From the NCBI GenBank assembly GCA_016286995.1, contig JAEEVA010000005.1, positions 1 to 64,000 of the forward strand: DNA of 64,000 bases, in the 5' to 3' direction. How positions within the stretch are numbered: position 1 is the first letter of the stretch; the number at the start of each line of letters is the position of its first letter. Below the pieces are notes generated by a model that was not told the origin of the DNA, searched no databases, and saw only the letters and a list, made by a program, of their open reading frames with translations. This document shows, piece after piece, positions 26,215 through 34,814 of this stretch. Position numbers and translations under genes: made by a program. This stretch comes from Prevotella sp. Its GTDB lineage: Bacteria > Bacteroidota > Bacteroidia > Bacteroidales > Bacteroidaceae.

Positions 26215-26778
26215 ATGAAAAAGGTTTATGTATTCTTAGCTGACGGCTTCGAGGATGTCGAGGCCCTCATTCCCGTTGACGTATGGCGTCGCGGAGGTTT
26301 GGACGTAACAACCGTGAGCATCAGCGACTTCCCATTGGTACAGTCGGCTCATGGTGTAAACATCGAAGCAGACATCATGTTCGAGCAAGGCGACTTCTCG
26401 GATGCCGACCTCATCTTCCTGCCTGGCGGCATGCCTGGTGCCTCGAATCTGTTTGAGCACAAGGGTGTCTGCAAGGCTGTCGTCGACCAGTACATGGCTG
26501 GCAAGAAGGTGGCTGCCATCTGTGCTTCACCTGCTGTCGTCTTAGCGCCCTTAGGTATTCTCGAAGGCAAGAAGGCCACATGCTATCCAGGTTTCGAGCA
26601 GGCATTAGAAGACGCCAAATACACGGGTGACCTGTTCACCGTCGATGGTAACGTCACCACAGGCGAGGGTCCTGCCGCCGCATTCCCCTTCGCCTATGAA
26701 CTGCTCGCCCAGTTGGTCAACAAGCAGACTGCCGACCAGATTGCCGAGGGTATGCGTTTCAAGCACCTGATGCAGTAG
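26215..26778 (+). CDS. DJ-1/PfpI family protein (YajL-like)
   Basis: A 187-residue protein of the class I glutamine amidotransferase-like fold. It has the nucleophile-elbow Cys in [11 protein letters not shown] (about residue 103), the conserved Glu near residue 15 (DGFEDVEA) and [13 protein letters not shown] near the end, as in DJ-1 and YajL. Such proteins are proposed to act as glyoxalase or deglycase-type repair proteins or redox sensors; the exact activity is debated. ATG 26215 follows repeat element A by 18 bases and is preferred to an in-frame ATG at 26194 inside the repeat arm. It is followed closely by ispD. Confidence 0.9.
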   Translation: MKKVYVFLADGFEDVEALIPVDVWRRGGLDVTTVSISDFPLVQSAHGVNIEADIMFEQGDFSDADLIFLPGGMPGASNLFEHKGVCKAVVDQYMAGKKVAAICASPAVVLAPLGILEGKKATCYPGFEQALEDAKYTGDLFTVDGNVTTGEGPAAAFPFAYELLAQLVNKQTADQIAEGMRFKHLMQ

Positions 26779-26791
26779 TCTTTGCAAAAAA

Positions 26792-27544
26792 ATGGATTAT
26801 ATCATCATAGTGGCAGGCGGGAAAGGCCTGAGGATGGGGAGCGATATTCCCAAGCAATTCTTGCCAATAGGCGGGAAGCCAGTACTCATGCGAACGCTAG
26901 AACGGTTTCGCGAATATTCTGTGGACTTGCAGATTATATTGGTGCTACCCAAAGCACAGCAGGAGTATTGGCAAGAGCTTTGCAAAGAATATGACTTCAA
27001 AGTAGAATACAACTTAGCCGATGGTGGCGAGACACGCTTCCACAGTGTCCAGCATGGTCTTGCCCTGATTCCCGACAATGCCGAGGGTGTTGTCGGTGTG
27101 CATGATGGCGTGCGCCCTTTCCCCAGCATCGACGTCATCCGCAACTGCTACGAGACAGCGCGCATAGCCAAAGCCGTTATTCCCGTCATACCTGTCGTTG
27201 AAACCCTACGTCAAATTATTTGCAGCGGACTACAGGACTCTTATAGCAAAACCGGTGAAAAAGTCCTTAAGTCCTGTAGTCCTTGCAAAAAAACTTCTGT
27301 TACAGTGCCCCGCGATGATTATCGTCTAGTGCAGACGCCTCAGTGCTTTGACATCCAACTATTGAAAGCAGCCAACAAGCAGCCATACAACGACGGCTTT
27401 ACGGACGATGCCAGTGTGGTCGAAGCTTTTGGCTCCAACATCACCCTCGTCGAGGGCAATCGTGAGAATATCAAAATAACAACGCCCTATGACTTGAACA
27501 TAGCAGAGGTGTTGTGCAATATCAAGTCCGTGTCAGTCCGTTAA
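26792..27544 (+). CDS. ispD: 2-C-methyl-D-erythritol 4-phosphate cytidylyltransferase with repeat-derived insertion
   Basis: A 250-residue enzyme of the MEP isoprenoid pathway that joins CTP to methylerythritol 4-phosphate. The CTP-binding start [17 protein letters not shown] (7-23), [17 protein letters not shown] and RLVQTPQCF are intact. The protein is longer than usual because residues about 142-168 are encoded by copy B of the GCAAGGACTACAGGACT inverted repeat (27222-27286), placed between the VVETLRQI strand and the [13 protein letters not shown] segment. The insertion is in frame, Cys- and Lys-rich, and lies in a loop that varies in length between species. It starts 13 bases after the DJ-1 gene and is followed by recG 5 bases later. 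Confidence 0.93.
   Translation: MDYIIIVAGGKGLRMGSDIPKQFLPIGGKPVLMRTLERFREYSVDLQIILVLPKAQQEYWQELCKEYDFKVEYNLADGGETRFHSVQHGLALIPDNAEGVVGVHDGVRPFPSIDVIRNCYETARIAKAVIPVIPVVETLRQIICSGLQDSYSKTGEKVLKSCSPCKKTSVTVPRDDYRLVQTPQCFDIQLLKAANKQPYNDGFTDDASVVEAFGSNITLVEGNRENIKITTPYDLNIAEVLCNIKSVSVR
27222..27286. repeat. Inverted-repeat element, copy B, inside ispD
   Basis: The right arm AGTCCTGTAGTCCTTGC (27270-27286) is identical to the other copies. The left arm GCAGCGGACTACAGGACT (27222-27239) is changed near its outer end. It is translated in frame within ispD. Confidence 0.85.
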
Positions 27545-27549
27545 GTCCG

Positions 27550-29652
27550 ATGCAAAGTATCCTGCAACAAGACATACAATACCTGCCGGGCGTAGGCCCT
27601 TCGCGCAAAAAGATGCTCAACGAAGAGTTGGGCATCACGTGCTATGGCGATTTGTTGCAGTATTTTCCCTATAAACACGTCGACCGCAGCCGACTCTATG
27701 AAATCCGCGAACTGACTGGCGACATGCCCTTTGTGCAGGTAAAAGGCCATATCCTCAGTTTCGAGACGTTCAAGATGAGTGCCCGCAAGGAACGTGTGGT
27801 GGCCCACTTCACCGACGGCACGGGCAAGGTGATGGACCTGACATGGTTTAACGGTGGGAAATATGCCAAACAGAACTATGCCATCGGCAAGGAATATATC
27901 GTGTTTGGTCGACCTAACGTCTTTAACGGGCGCATCAACGTCACTCACCCAGACATCGATGCTGCCGACAAGTTAGAGCTCTCAACCATGGGTATGCAGC
28001 CCTACTACAACACCACCGAGAAGATGAAGAAGATGGGGTTGAACTCCCGTTCAGTAGAGCGCCTTGTCAAGACGCTCCTCGACGTACTGAAAGAGCCGTT
28101 GCCCGAAACCCTCCCCGACTTCATCACGCAGAAGCTGCACCTGATGAGTCGTGACGAGGCCCTGCGCAAAATTCACTATCCGCAGAATGCCAAGGAACTG
28201 GAACGGGCTCGTGTGCGACTGAAGTTCGAGGAGCTCTACTATGTCCAGCTGAATATCTTGAGGTACGCCAGCGACCAGCGTCGTAAATACCGTGGGTATG
28301 TCTTTGAGAAAGTCGGCGACAATTTCAACGACTTCTACCACAACAACCTGCCCTTTGCTCTGACTGAGGCCCAAAAGCGTGTCATCCGTGAGATTCGCAA
28401 GGATATGGGCAGCGGACGTCAAATGAACCGCCTGCTGCAAGGTGATGTGGGTAGCGGGAAAACCCTCGTGGCGCTGATGTCGATGCTCATCGCACTGGAC
28501 AACGGCTATCAGGCCTGCATCATGGCTCCCACGGAAATACTGGCCGAACAGCATCTGCAGACCATCATGGCCTTTCTGCAAGGCATGGACATTCGCGTGG
28601 CCTTGCTGACAGGTATCGTCAAAGGCAAGCGCCGACAGGAAATACTCGACGGACTACTGGACGGCACTGTTCAGATTCTCATCGGTACGCATGCCGTTAT
28701 CGAGGATACGGTGCAGTTTGCACACCTCGGCATGGTGGTGGTTGACGAACAGCACCGCTTCGGTGTCGCCCAGCGTGCCAAGCTATGGAACAAGAGTGTC
28801 AATCCCCCTCACGTCCTTGTGATGACGGCCACACCCATCCCCCGTACACTGGCCATGACCCTCTATGGCGACTTGGATGTATCGGTCATCGACGAGCTGC
28901 CGCCTGGTCGCAAACCTGTTGTTACGCAACACGTCTACGACCGCAGTTTACCATCATTATATGACGGCATTCGGAAACAGATTCACCAAGGACGTCAGGT
29001 GTATATCGTATTCCCACTCATCGAGGAGAGCGAGAAGATAGACCTCAAAAACCTTGAAGACGGCTTTGAGGTATTAAAGCAGGTCTTCCCTGAGTTCCGT
29101 CTCAGCAAGGTACACGGCAAGATGAAAGCATCCGACAAAGAAGCCGAAATGCAGAAGTTCGTACGTGGCGAAACACAGATTCTCGTTGCCACCACCGTCA
29201 TCGAGGTCGGTGTCAACGTACCTAACGCCTCCGTCATGGTCATCCTGGAGGCTCAACGCTTCGGACTCTCCCAGCTGCACCAGCTCAGAGGCCGCGTCGG
29301 ACGAGGTGCCGACCAAAGCTATTGCATCCTCGTCACTGGCTTCCAGTTAGCTGAGGACACCCGTAAGCGCATCGACATCATGTGCGAGACAAACGACGGT
29401 TTCCGTATTGCCGAGGCCGACCTCAAGCTTCGTGGTCCTGGCGATCTGGAGGGAACCCAACAGAGCGGTATGGCCTTCGACTTGAAAATTGCTGACATTG
29501 CCCGTGACGGCCAACTGGTTCAGATGGCCCGTGACGAAGCTCAAATCATCATCGACGACGACCCCACTTGCGTCTCGGAGCGTTACGCCCTACTGTGGCG
29601 CAGATTACGGGAGCTACGTAAAACAAATATTAATTGGGCTGCTATTTCGTAG
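27550..29652 (+). CDS. recG: ATP-dependent DNA helicase RecG
   Basis: A 700-residue branched-DNA helicase for replication fork and recombination repair. It has an N-terminal wedge (OB-fold) domain, then Walker A GDVGSGKT (about residues 302-309), DEQH box in VVVDEQHRFG, motif III MTATPIPRTLAMTLYGD, and C-terminal motifs VIEVGVNVPNASVMVI and QLRGRVGRG. GPGDLEGTQQSG near residue 625 is the typical RecG wedge-contact segment. ATG 27550 is 5 bases after the ispD stop, and an earlier in-frame ATG at 27514 would overlap ispD. Confidence 0.97.
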   Translation: MQSILQQDIQYLPGVGPSRKKMLNEELGITCYGDLLQYFPYKHVDRSRLYEIRELTGDMPFVQVKGHILSFETFKMSARKERVVAHFTDGTGKVMDLTWFNGGKYAKQNYAIGKEYIVFGRPNVFNGRINVTHPDIDAADKLELSTMGMQPYYNTTEKMKKMGLNSRSVERLVKTLLDVLKEPLPETLPDFITQKLHLMSRDEALRKIHYPQNAKELERARVRLKFEELYYVQLNILRYASDQRRKYRGYVFEKVGDNFNDFYHNNLPFALTEAQKRVIREIRKDMGSGRQMNRLLQGDVGSGKTLVALMSMLIALDNGYQACIMAPTEILAEQHLQTIMAFLQGMDIRVALLTGIVKGKRRQEILDGLLDGTVQILIGTHAVIEDTVQFAHLGMVVVDEQHRFGVAQRAKLWNKSVNPPHVLVMTATPIPRTLAMTLYGDLDVSVIDELPPGRKPVVTQHVYDRSLPSLYDGIRKQIHQGRQVYIVFPLIEESEKIDLKNLEDGFEVLKQVFPEFRLSKVHGKMKASDKEAEMQKFVRGETQILVATTVIEVGVNVPNASVMVILEAQRFGLSQLHQLRGRVGRGADQSYCILVTGFQLAEDTRKRIDIMCETNDGFRIAEADLKLRGPGDLEGTQQSGMAFDLKIADIARDGQLVQMARDEAQIIIDDDPTCVSERYALLWRRLRELRKTNINWAAIS

Positions 29653-29746
29653 ACAGAATCGGCCTTTCACGAGCGATTAAGTGTTAAAACACACAAATAA
29701 ACCTTAAACCTATAGTATAAAATATACACTTTCACATAATATTTTG

Positions 29747-29755
29747 TACCTTTGC
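29747..29755 (+). promoter_or_regulatory. Promoter -7 element of the M23/LysM gene
   Basis: TACCTTTGC at 29747-29755, about 55 bases upstream of the start codon. The matching TTTG upstream is poor (TTTC). Confidence 0.6.
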
Positions 29756-29809
29756 AACGTTTTATTATCGTTAATGAACGAAATCTAATCTGAACCAAAA
29801 TATTTTATA

Positions 29810-30745
29810 ATGAAGATATTGAAGACAATTGCATTCCTGGCTTTAGCAACGATGAGCACCCTCCCAACGATGGGACAGGACTTGTTGGCACGTCAGGCAC
29901 CTATTGACAGAAAGATGAAAGCCGTGGACAGTGTAGCACTGCACCGACTGATAGAGATAGAAAGCTATGAGGCACCCTCTGCCGACTTATATGACGATTG
30001 GGACAACAGCCATGCCCACAGCCACGTCACCGTTCTCCCCGATACATTCCGTATCTCCCTGAAGAATTTCTGCATGCCCACTACCAGCCGTGTACTGACA
30101 TCGAACTTCGGTTCACGTTGGGGACGCCAGCATAAAGGTTTGGACATCAAGGTATATATCGGTGACACCATCCGTGCTGCCTTTGACGGCCGGGTACGTG
30201 TCGTACGCTATGAAGGACGCGGCTACGGTAAGTATGTCGTCATCCGCCACGACAACGGTCTGGAGACCTACTATGCCCACATGTCGAAGCAGCTGGTTGT
30301 TGAGGATCAGGAAGTCCGTGCAGGAGATCCCATCGGTTTGGGTGGCAACACCGGTCGTAGCACTGGTTCCCACCTGCATTTCGAGACCCGTCTCTGCGGT
30401 ATCGCCCTAAACCCAGCTTTGATGTTCGACTTCCGCAATCAGGATGTCGTTGACGACTACTACACTTTCCATAAGTCAACCTATCAGCGTGAGTCTATCG
30501 CTGCCACCCGTCTGCGTGGTGTCAGTGGCGGCTACTCTGCCGAGAGTGACGAGGAAGTGGAGTTGGCTACAGCAGCCCCTGCTGCCAGCTATGCTCAGGA
30601 GAGCCGTTTCCACAAGGTCAAGAAAGGCGAAACCCTCTACTCTATCGCCAAGAAGCGTGGCACGACGGTTGAAGCCATCATGAAGCTCAACCACCTGAAG
30701 AAGAATGCCAAGCTGAAGGCCGGTCAGATTCTGAAGTTCAACTAA
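29810..30745 (+). CDS. M23 (LytM-type) peptidoglycan endopeptidase with LysM domain
   Basis: A 311-residue secreted cell-wall protein. The signal peptide covers residues 1-22 (ending TMGQD). The zinc endopeptidase domain has His108 and Asp112 in HKGLD and His188/His190 in HLHFE, so the metal site is complete. A spacer rich in Glu, Ala and Ser follows, then a C-terminal LysM domain (about 264-310, VKKGETLYSIAKKRGTT...KAGQILKF) that binds glycan strands. It probably trims cross-links or activates amidases during growth or division. It has its own promoter and a good terminator. Confidence 0.93.
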   Translation: MKILKTIAFLALATMSTLPTMGQDLLARQAPIDRKMKAVDSVALHRLIEIESYEAPSADLYDDWDNSHAHSHVTVLPDTFRISLKNFCMPTTSRVLTSNFGSRWGRQHKGLDIKVYIGDTIRAAFDGRVRVVRYEGRGYGKYVVIRHDNGLETYYAHMSKQLVVEDQEVRAGDPIGLGGNTGRSTGSHLHFETRLCGIALNPALMFDFRNQDVVDDYYTFHKSTYQRESIAATRLRGVSGGYSAESDEEVELATAAPAASYAQESRFHKVKKGETLYSIAKKRGTTVEAIMKLNHLKKNAKLKAGQILKFN

Positions 30746-30770
30746 GCAAACAAACATACCACAATCCATA

Positions 30771-30799
30771 AAAGAGCCACATCGTTGGCTCTTTTTTTG
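30771..30799 (+). terminator. Intrinsic terminator of the M23/LysM gene
   Basis: AAAGAGCCA (30771-30779) pairs with TGGCTCTTT (30786-30794) around the loop CATCGT and continues into a T-run. Confidence 0.85.
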
Positions 30800-30826
30800 T
30801 TATTCCCAAACATTTTCTTCTTTTCC

Positions 30827-30858
30827 TTTGCTATTTCAAAAATAATCCCTACCTTTGC
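30827..30858 (+). promoter_or_regulatory. Promoter of the DUF4160/DUF2442 cluster
   Basis: TTTG (30827-30830), exactly 19 bases, then TACCTTTGC (30850-30858). Flanking bases (TTTTCCTTTG, TATTTCAAAA) are nearly identical to those of the restriction-modification promoter at 9264-9295. Confidence 0.8.
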
Positions 30859-30882
30859 AAGCGAATATAGTCAAGTAAGATT

Positions 30883-31185
30883 ATGGGCAAACTGATGCTT
30901 TTGTTATACTTCATTTTATCTGTCTTTCCTGCTGATGCTACAGAGAATCGCAGACATGTTCATGTGGTACGACGTGGAAGCAAGAAATCACACAGAGGAG
31001 ATACCGTAGCAAAGATATGGATTGAAGAGGATGGAAAGAAGAAAATAGAAATTGCATGGTCGGAACTATCTGCTGATGAAGAAGCCAAAATCATTACTGC
31101 TATCGACGAACATTGGGAAGAATTGAACCGGCTCATCGATGACGTGTTTGCTGGAAAAAAGATACAAATTAAACGAATTAAATAA
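30883..31185 (+). CDS. DUF4160-like small protein
   Basis: A 100-residue protein. ENRRHVHVVRRG near residue 22 and the helical tail EEAKIITAIDEHWEELNRLIDDV match the DUF4160 pattern (a His-x-His near the N-terminus and a C-terminal helix). The first 20 residues are hydrophobic and could be misread as a signal peptide, but in DUF4160 proteins this is a buried beta-strand. DUF4160 genes commonly precede DUF2442 genes, as here, and such pairs have been suggested to be toxin-antitoxin-like; no activity is established. Next gene after 13 bases. Confidence 0.7.
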   Translation: MGKLMLLLYFILSVFPADATENRRHVHVVRRGSKKSHRGDTVAKIWIEEDGKKKIEIAWSELSADEEAKIITAIDEHWEELNRLIDDVFAGKKIQIKRIK

Positions 31186-31198
31186 ATTGGAGGACAAC

Positions 31199-31438
31199 AT
31201 GTGCAAATTTAAAGACACGAATTTAGGAATAAAGAAACTTGACTTCAAAGTCAAACGTGGTACAATGGCCGCATACCTGACAGACGGACGTGAAATCATT
31301 GTTCCAATCTCTATGTTTCCAGATATTAAACACCTCACACGTAAACAGCGTGAAGACTGGATGATTATGGACGATCAGTATTTCTCGTTTGAGGCACTAA
31401 GTACTATCTATTCCGTCAAAGATTTGTTAAGGCTGTAG
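31199..31438 (+). CDS. DUF2442 family protein
   Basis: A 79-residue protein with the DUF2442 core: LDFKVKRGTMAAYLTDGREIIVPISMFPDI. ATG 31199 is selected because GGAGG (31189-31193) lies 5 bases before it, an unusually clear Shine-Dalgarno site for this genome; upstream ATG codons would overlap the previous gene. It is the middle gene of a three-gene cluster. Function unknown; DUF2442 proteins are often predicted antitoxin or DNA-binding partners of DUF4160. Confidence 0.78.
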   Translation: MCKFKDTNLGIKKLDFKVKRGTMAAYLTDGREIIVPISMFPDIKHLTRKQREDWMIMDDQYFSFEALSTIYSVKDLLRL

Positions 31439-31474
31439 ATAACTCATAGTATTCAAACGAGAGGACGAATATAT

Positions 31475-31765
31475 ATGCAGACAAATTTAAGGAACAATTC
31501 CGCGAGCACATTGGTAAGCGTATTGATGATTAATGCGCAAGGCATCATGCTCTCCGTACAGGGACACGACTATTTCCTGTCATACAATCGTGTTCCCTGG
31601 ATGCAGGATGCTCCCATCCGTAGTGTACTCAATGTACAGATGTCAGGCCCTGAAGCCATTGAGTGGCCCGACCTTGATGTAGACCTTGAAATCGACAGCC
31701 TTCGCCATCCCGAGCGTTACCCTCTTCTTATCAAGAGGAACCCACTGGATTACGTCGGTGTATAG
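31475..31765 (+). CDS. Second DUF2442-like protein
   Basis: A 96-residue protein. DYFLSYNRVPWMQDA near residue 32 and IEWPDLDVDLEIDSLRHPERYPL near residue 62 correspond to the DUF2442 core and its LxWPxLDxDL ending. It therefore looks like a second, divergent member beside the one at 31199, although the N-terminal part differs. It starts 36 bases after its neighbour. Function unknown. Confidence 0.65.
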   Translation: MQTNLRNNSASTLVSVLMINAQGIMLSVQGHDYFLSYNRVPWMQDAPIRSVLNVQMSGPEAIEWPDLDVDLEIDSLRHPERYPLLIKRNPLDYVGV

Positions 31766-31927
31766 TATAACAACGAATGTTGAACCCTCTAAAACCGATG
31801 ATGCCTATGGGCTGAGAGAGATTTAGACAAAGAAACATGTAAGACAAAGTAACTCGTAAGACAGAATAACAATTTTTCCGCAATTCCCCCAATTAGCATT
31901 ATTCTAAATTCGTCGAACTCACATTAG

Positions 31928-33064
31928 TTACTTGCGGCGATAAATGAAACTGCCGATGGCAATGATGATGACCAGGATGGTGACTATGTAAGCCCAAATG
32001 TGAATGACGCGCGATGTGGCTGAGATGACATATTCGTGCGGCAATAGACGCTCGCCTGAGAATCTGTAGTGGATTACGTTACCGTCAACCTTACCCATGC
32101 CGCCATCTATCACATGGCCTGGCATCACCAGATTAAGCTGTGGCTTCATCCATATCAGTTTTTTTAGGCTCATATATTGGTGGTCCAGAATCCTATCCCA
32201 ATGCTTGTCCTCGTGGAATAGCGGCTCAAAAGCATCGGTATGATAATAATCCTTGAGAATCTTTGCCACCTGTTCGGGTTCATCAAATATAGTCATATTT
32301 GCTACGGCCGGCGACATGATAAGAGAATCTTTGTTGGCCAGGAACTGCTCCTTGCTTACAGTCGGATTTTTGATGTCGTTCCAGAATACATTGGCTATGT
32401 AGGTGTAGATGTATTCGAAGGTGTTGGCGTTCATCCACTTGCTTATCTGCGACTCGATTTCATCAAGCATCTCTTTCTGCTCAGAACCTGTCAGACCTTC
32501 GGCCAAATTGGGCTGCCCCGTAAACCAATACGATGCTGTGTCGGCACTCACAAACCGATTGAGTGGAATGGGGAACATCTGCTGCTTGTCGGTGATGGAG
32601 TAGATTTCGGAGTAATCGTAGTCGGTATAAAACCACTTGAAGTGCTTGTTGAGCGACGCTGTGGCTTGGAACAGATGGCTGACCACCTTGGTGAGCGAGT
32701 CACTCATCTCGGTCACCGAACTGAAGACGCGCTTTGTGTGCATCAGGATATGACTGCGCACATTCTCCTTAGGGAACACTTTTTGCAGGCTGTCCCACTG
32801 GGCTTCGGTCATCGGACATGCGTGGCGAGTGCTGTCGCCCATGACCGACCATGTGCGCTCCCAATCGGAATTGAAGTGCAGTCCATTATTTTCGATAGGT
32901 TCATCAACCGGAGCCATAACATCTTGAGGATAAGGATGAAAACTCATCTCGCGGCTGCAAGTGCCATCCTCGTTGATGATGGTAAGCATGCTCGAATCGT
33001 CATTGCACGATGTAATCAGTAGCACTAAGGCTGCGGTGATGATATACAATCTATTGGTTTTCAT
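31928..33064 (-). CDS. Predicted lipoprotein with C-terminal membrane segment
   Basis: A 378-residue protein that I do not recognise. It has a lipoprotein signal (VLLITSCND, Cys20), a long soluble region with several Trp/Tyr-rich helices, and a C-terminal TM (about 352-373, IWAYIVTILVIIIAIGSFIY) ending in YRRK. It overlaps the preceding gene, a predicted anti-sigma-like protein, by 14 bases and is the last gene of an ECF sigma operon. It may be an envelope sensor or target of that regulon; this is inference from context. Confidence 0.6.
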   Translation of the reverse strand: MKTNRLYIITAALVLLITSCNDDSSMLTIINEDGTCSREMSFHPYPQDVMAPVDEPIENNGLHFNSDWERTWSVMGDSTRHACPMTEAQWDSLQKVFPKENVRSHILMHTKRVFSSVTEMSDSLTKVVSHLFQATASLNKHFKWFYTDYDYSEIYSITDKQQMFPIPLNRFVSADTASYWFTGQPNLAEGLTGSEQKEMLDEIESQISKWMNANTFEYIYTYIANVFWNDIKNPTVSKEQFLANKDSLIMSPAVANMTIFDEPEQVAKILKDYYHTDAFEPLFHEDKHWDRILDHQYMSLKKLIWMKPQLNLVMPGHVIDGGMGKVDGNVIHYRFSGERLLPHEYVISATSRVIHIWAYIVTILVIIIAIGSFIYRRK

Positions 33065-33527
33065 AATTCATGAGTTTTAATTGTTTGTAAGTATCAGGTT
33101 GTGACTGTCGGTGCTTCAAGTAGCACATCAGGATTTCCAGGGGTGTGCCTTCAGTGCAATATTCGAGCGCTGGGGGCGTTTGGGTTTGTTTTACCTTATT
33201 AATATATGCGGTTGCAGCTTTGGGCGCAGGTTCCGTCTGTAGCCAAATGAACAGTCCTACCAGATATACTGCTGCTACCGATGATATGATGCGCAGGGCG
33301 ACGATGACTGCCGAAAGCTTGCTGGATGAAGACTTGCGACTGGCCATAATGCTATCGTATTCGGCCTCACCCTGAGTCAGCGTGCCCAGCATAATGCTTA
33401 CGGCCTGCCATTCGTCGGTCATATTGTCGCAATGCTGCAACTCGCTGGCCAGCTGTAGCTCCTTAGCAGGCGATGTCTCGCCTGAGAGATACTTGTCGAT
33501 GAGGTGTTGTATATCCTTGTTTGTCAT
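33051..33527 (-). CDS. Single-pass membrane protein, probable anti-sigma factor
   Basis: A 158-residue protein. The N-terminal part (IQHLIDKYLSGETSPAKELQLASEL) looks like a short zinc-less anti-sigma helical domain. One TM lies near residues 78-98 (ALRIISSVAAVYLVGLFIWLQ), followed by a periplasmic tail. It overlaps the ECF sigma gene by 4 bases and the downstream lipoprotein gene by 14 bases. The context, more than the sequence, supports an anti-sigma role. Confidence 0.62.
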   Translation of the reverse strand: MTNKDIQHLIDKYLSGETSPAKELQLASELQHCDNMTDEWQAVSIMLGTLTQGEAEYDSIMASRKSSSSKLSAVIVALRIISSVAAVYLVGLFIWLQTEPAPKAATAYINKVKQTQTPPALEYCTEGTPLEILMCYLKHRQSQPDTYKQLKLMNYENQ

Positions 33528-34033
33528 TGCTTCATGCGTTTAATTAGTTCTGCCATTACTTTCTTTCGTGCTTCCGATACCATCGGGGCTATCGACGTTT
33601 TGGGTATGCCCGTCTGGCTGGAGATTTCGTCATTTGATAGTCCCATCACGGCGCGCATATCAAAGAGTTCGCGTTCTCGAGGTTTCAGCAGGCTTAGCGC
33701 CTCGTTCAGCATCCGCTGTGTATCCTTGGCCTCCAGTTGCTGTTGCGGCGAGGCATCGGTGGCAGCATTTTTCAGCGTTTGCTGGTTTATATCGGCTGTG
33801 TGCTGCTGTTGGCGATACATGCTCACGCAGCAGTTCTTGGCCACTCGCACTGCCAGCGCATCTATGTTTCTACTAGCGTCTATCTGTTCGCAGTATCGCC
33901 ATAGCTGTACCATAGTTTCTTGCGCAGCATCCTCAGCATCCTGACGCGATGCGAAGAACTGGGTGCTGATTTTCAGTACCTTCTGACGCAACTGCGCGGC
34001 GATATGTTCAAACTCCTGACGTGTCATATACAT
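33524..34033 (-). CDS. ECF-type RNA polymerase sigma factor
   Basis: A 169-residue sigma-70 family member. Region 2 spans about residues 10-75 (SRQDAEDAAQETMVQLWRY) and region 4 about 110-165 (LLKPRERELFDMRAVMGLSNDEISSQTGIPKTSIAPMVSEARKK). Regions 1 and 3 are missing, as in ECF factors. It is the first gene of a three-gene operon with a membrane protein and a lipoprotein, overlapping the next gene by 4 bases. Start could be ATG 34033 or 34027. Confidence 0.9.
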   Translation of the reverse strand: MYMTRQEFEHIAAQLRQKVLKISTQFFASRQDAEDAAQETMVQLWRYCEQIDASRNIDALAVRVAKNCCVSMYRQQQHTADINQQTLKNAATDASPQQQLEAKDTQRMLNEALSLLKPRERELFDMRAVMGLSNDEISSQTGIPKTSIAPMVSEARKKVMAELIKRMKQ

Positions 34034-34084
34034 CTATAATACGCACATTGTAGCTAAATATTAAGTTGACTATGCATGGTTTTT

Positions 34085-34107
34085 ACAGAATTCTGTCTGC
34101 AAAGGTG
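34085..34107 (-). promoter_or_regulatory. Probable sigma operon promoter with a 12-bp palindrome
   Basis: On the minus strand CACCTTTGC (plus 34099-34107) resembles the -7 element. Just downstream lies the perfect palindrome ACAGAATTCTGT (plus 34085-34096) at the expected transcript start, a possible operator. Confidence 0.45.
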
Positions 34108-34332
34108 CAAATTTTATTTCAAAACTCCGCTAAAATGCAAACATATTGGCTTATTTTTTATCAGTTATTCGTATATCACAGACTTCTTGTCACAGGGGGA
34201 TGCCCGTCTGTGCAATCTGCCACTTTTCATCCCACACTTCCTGCACTTCTTTAGGTACTGGAAGTGTATAGGTCAAGGGACTCTGGTTCATTAACAGATT
34301 ATAAGCCCTTGATTCACCTCTGCCTTAACTCA
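34108..34332. other. A+T-rich intergenic region
   Basis: No supported gene. Short open frames exist but have no recognisable family, start signal or codon bias. Confidence 0.4.
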
Positions 34333-34379
34333 TTTCATCCCCGACTTCATTTGGGTGGAGCTGGGGATGAAAGTTTTTT
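34333..34379 (+). terminator. Hairpin with T-run downstream of the HU-like genes
   Basis: TTTCATCCCC (34333-34342) pairs perfectly with GGGGATGAAA (34363-34372) and is followed on the plus strand by GTTTTTT. The nearest gene is on the minus strand and ends at 34410, so the T-run is on the unexpected side. It may stop antisense transcription or act in both directions. Confidence 0.5.
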
Positions 34380-34409
34380 GATACTTATAAACAAAAAAGT
34401 AGAGAAAAA

Positions 34410-34814
34410 TTATAATCCCTTGATAATCTGCAACCTTACTTTCCTTAGTTCCTCCCTCAGCTGCGGTGTCACGCGCAGGTTCAACCGCAACTGTCTGATG
34501 AGCGCGTCGCACCTGACGTCATCGTAACTCTCCACCGTCCGGGTGTCAGCGGCGATTGACAGCGTACCAAGCTCGGGAATAACGATGGTATGCCCGTTGA
34601 ACACCAATTCCTCAATCTGTTTCACCAGCGCACTCAAAATATACACCACCTCCGATGGTTCGAGGTGTGAATCCTCAGCAGCAAGCCTACACAGCTCCTT
34701 CGTGTTGATGGTAGAATAGTGCTCTATCCGAGGGTACCACTTGCCCCGACTCCGTGGGTTGCTTTCACTGTTGAACTGATATGTCTTCAGATGTATTTTA
34801 CCCATAAGCCTCAC
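34410..34814 (-). CDS. HU-related DNA-binding protein (second of pair)
   Basis: A 134-residue HU-like protein of the Bacteroidetes type. It has an N-terminal extension, then a pattern ending in VKQIEELVFNGHTIVIPELGTLSIAADTR, the HU beta-arm region. The C-terminal part is RQLRLNLRVTPQLREELRKVR. Its gene overlaps the end of the partner gene at 34811 by 4 bases, and the two proteins are clearly homologous, so they may form a heterodimer. Likely nucleoid or locus-specific architectural role. Confidence 0.82.
   Translation of the reverse strand: MRLMGKIHLKTYQFNSESNPRSRGKWYPRIEHYSTINTKELCRLAAEDSHLEPSEVVYILSALVKQIEELVFNGHTIVIPELGTLSIAADTRTVESYDDVRCDALIRQLRLNLRVTPQLREELRKVRLQIIKGL

Noticed and set aside
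34076..34294. Small plus-strand gene upstream of the plus-strand hairpin at 34333
   Set aside because: The frame has no family resemblance, no promoter in the right place and overlaps the sigma operon control region.
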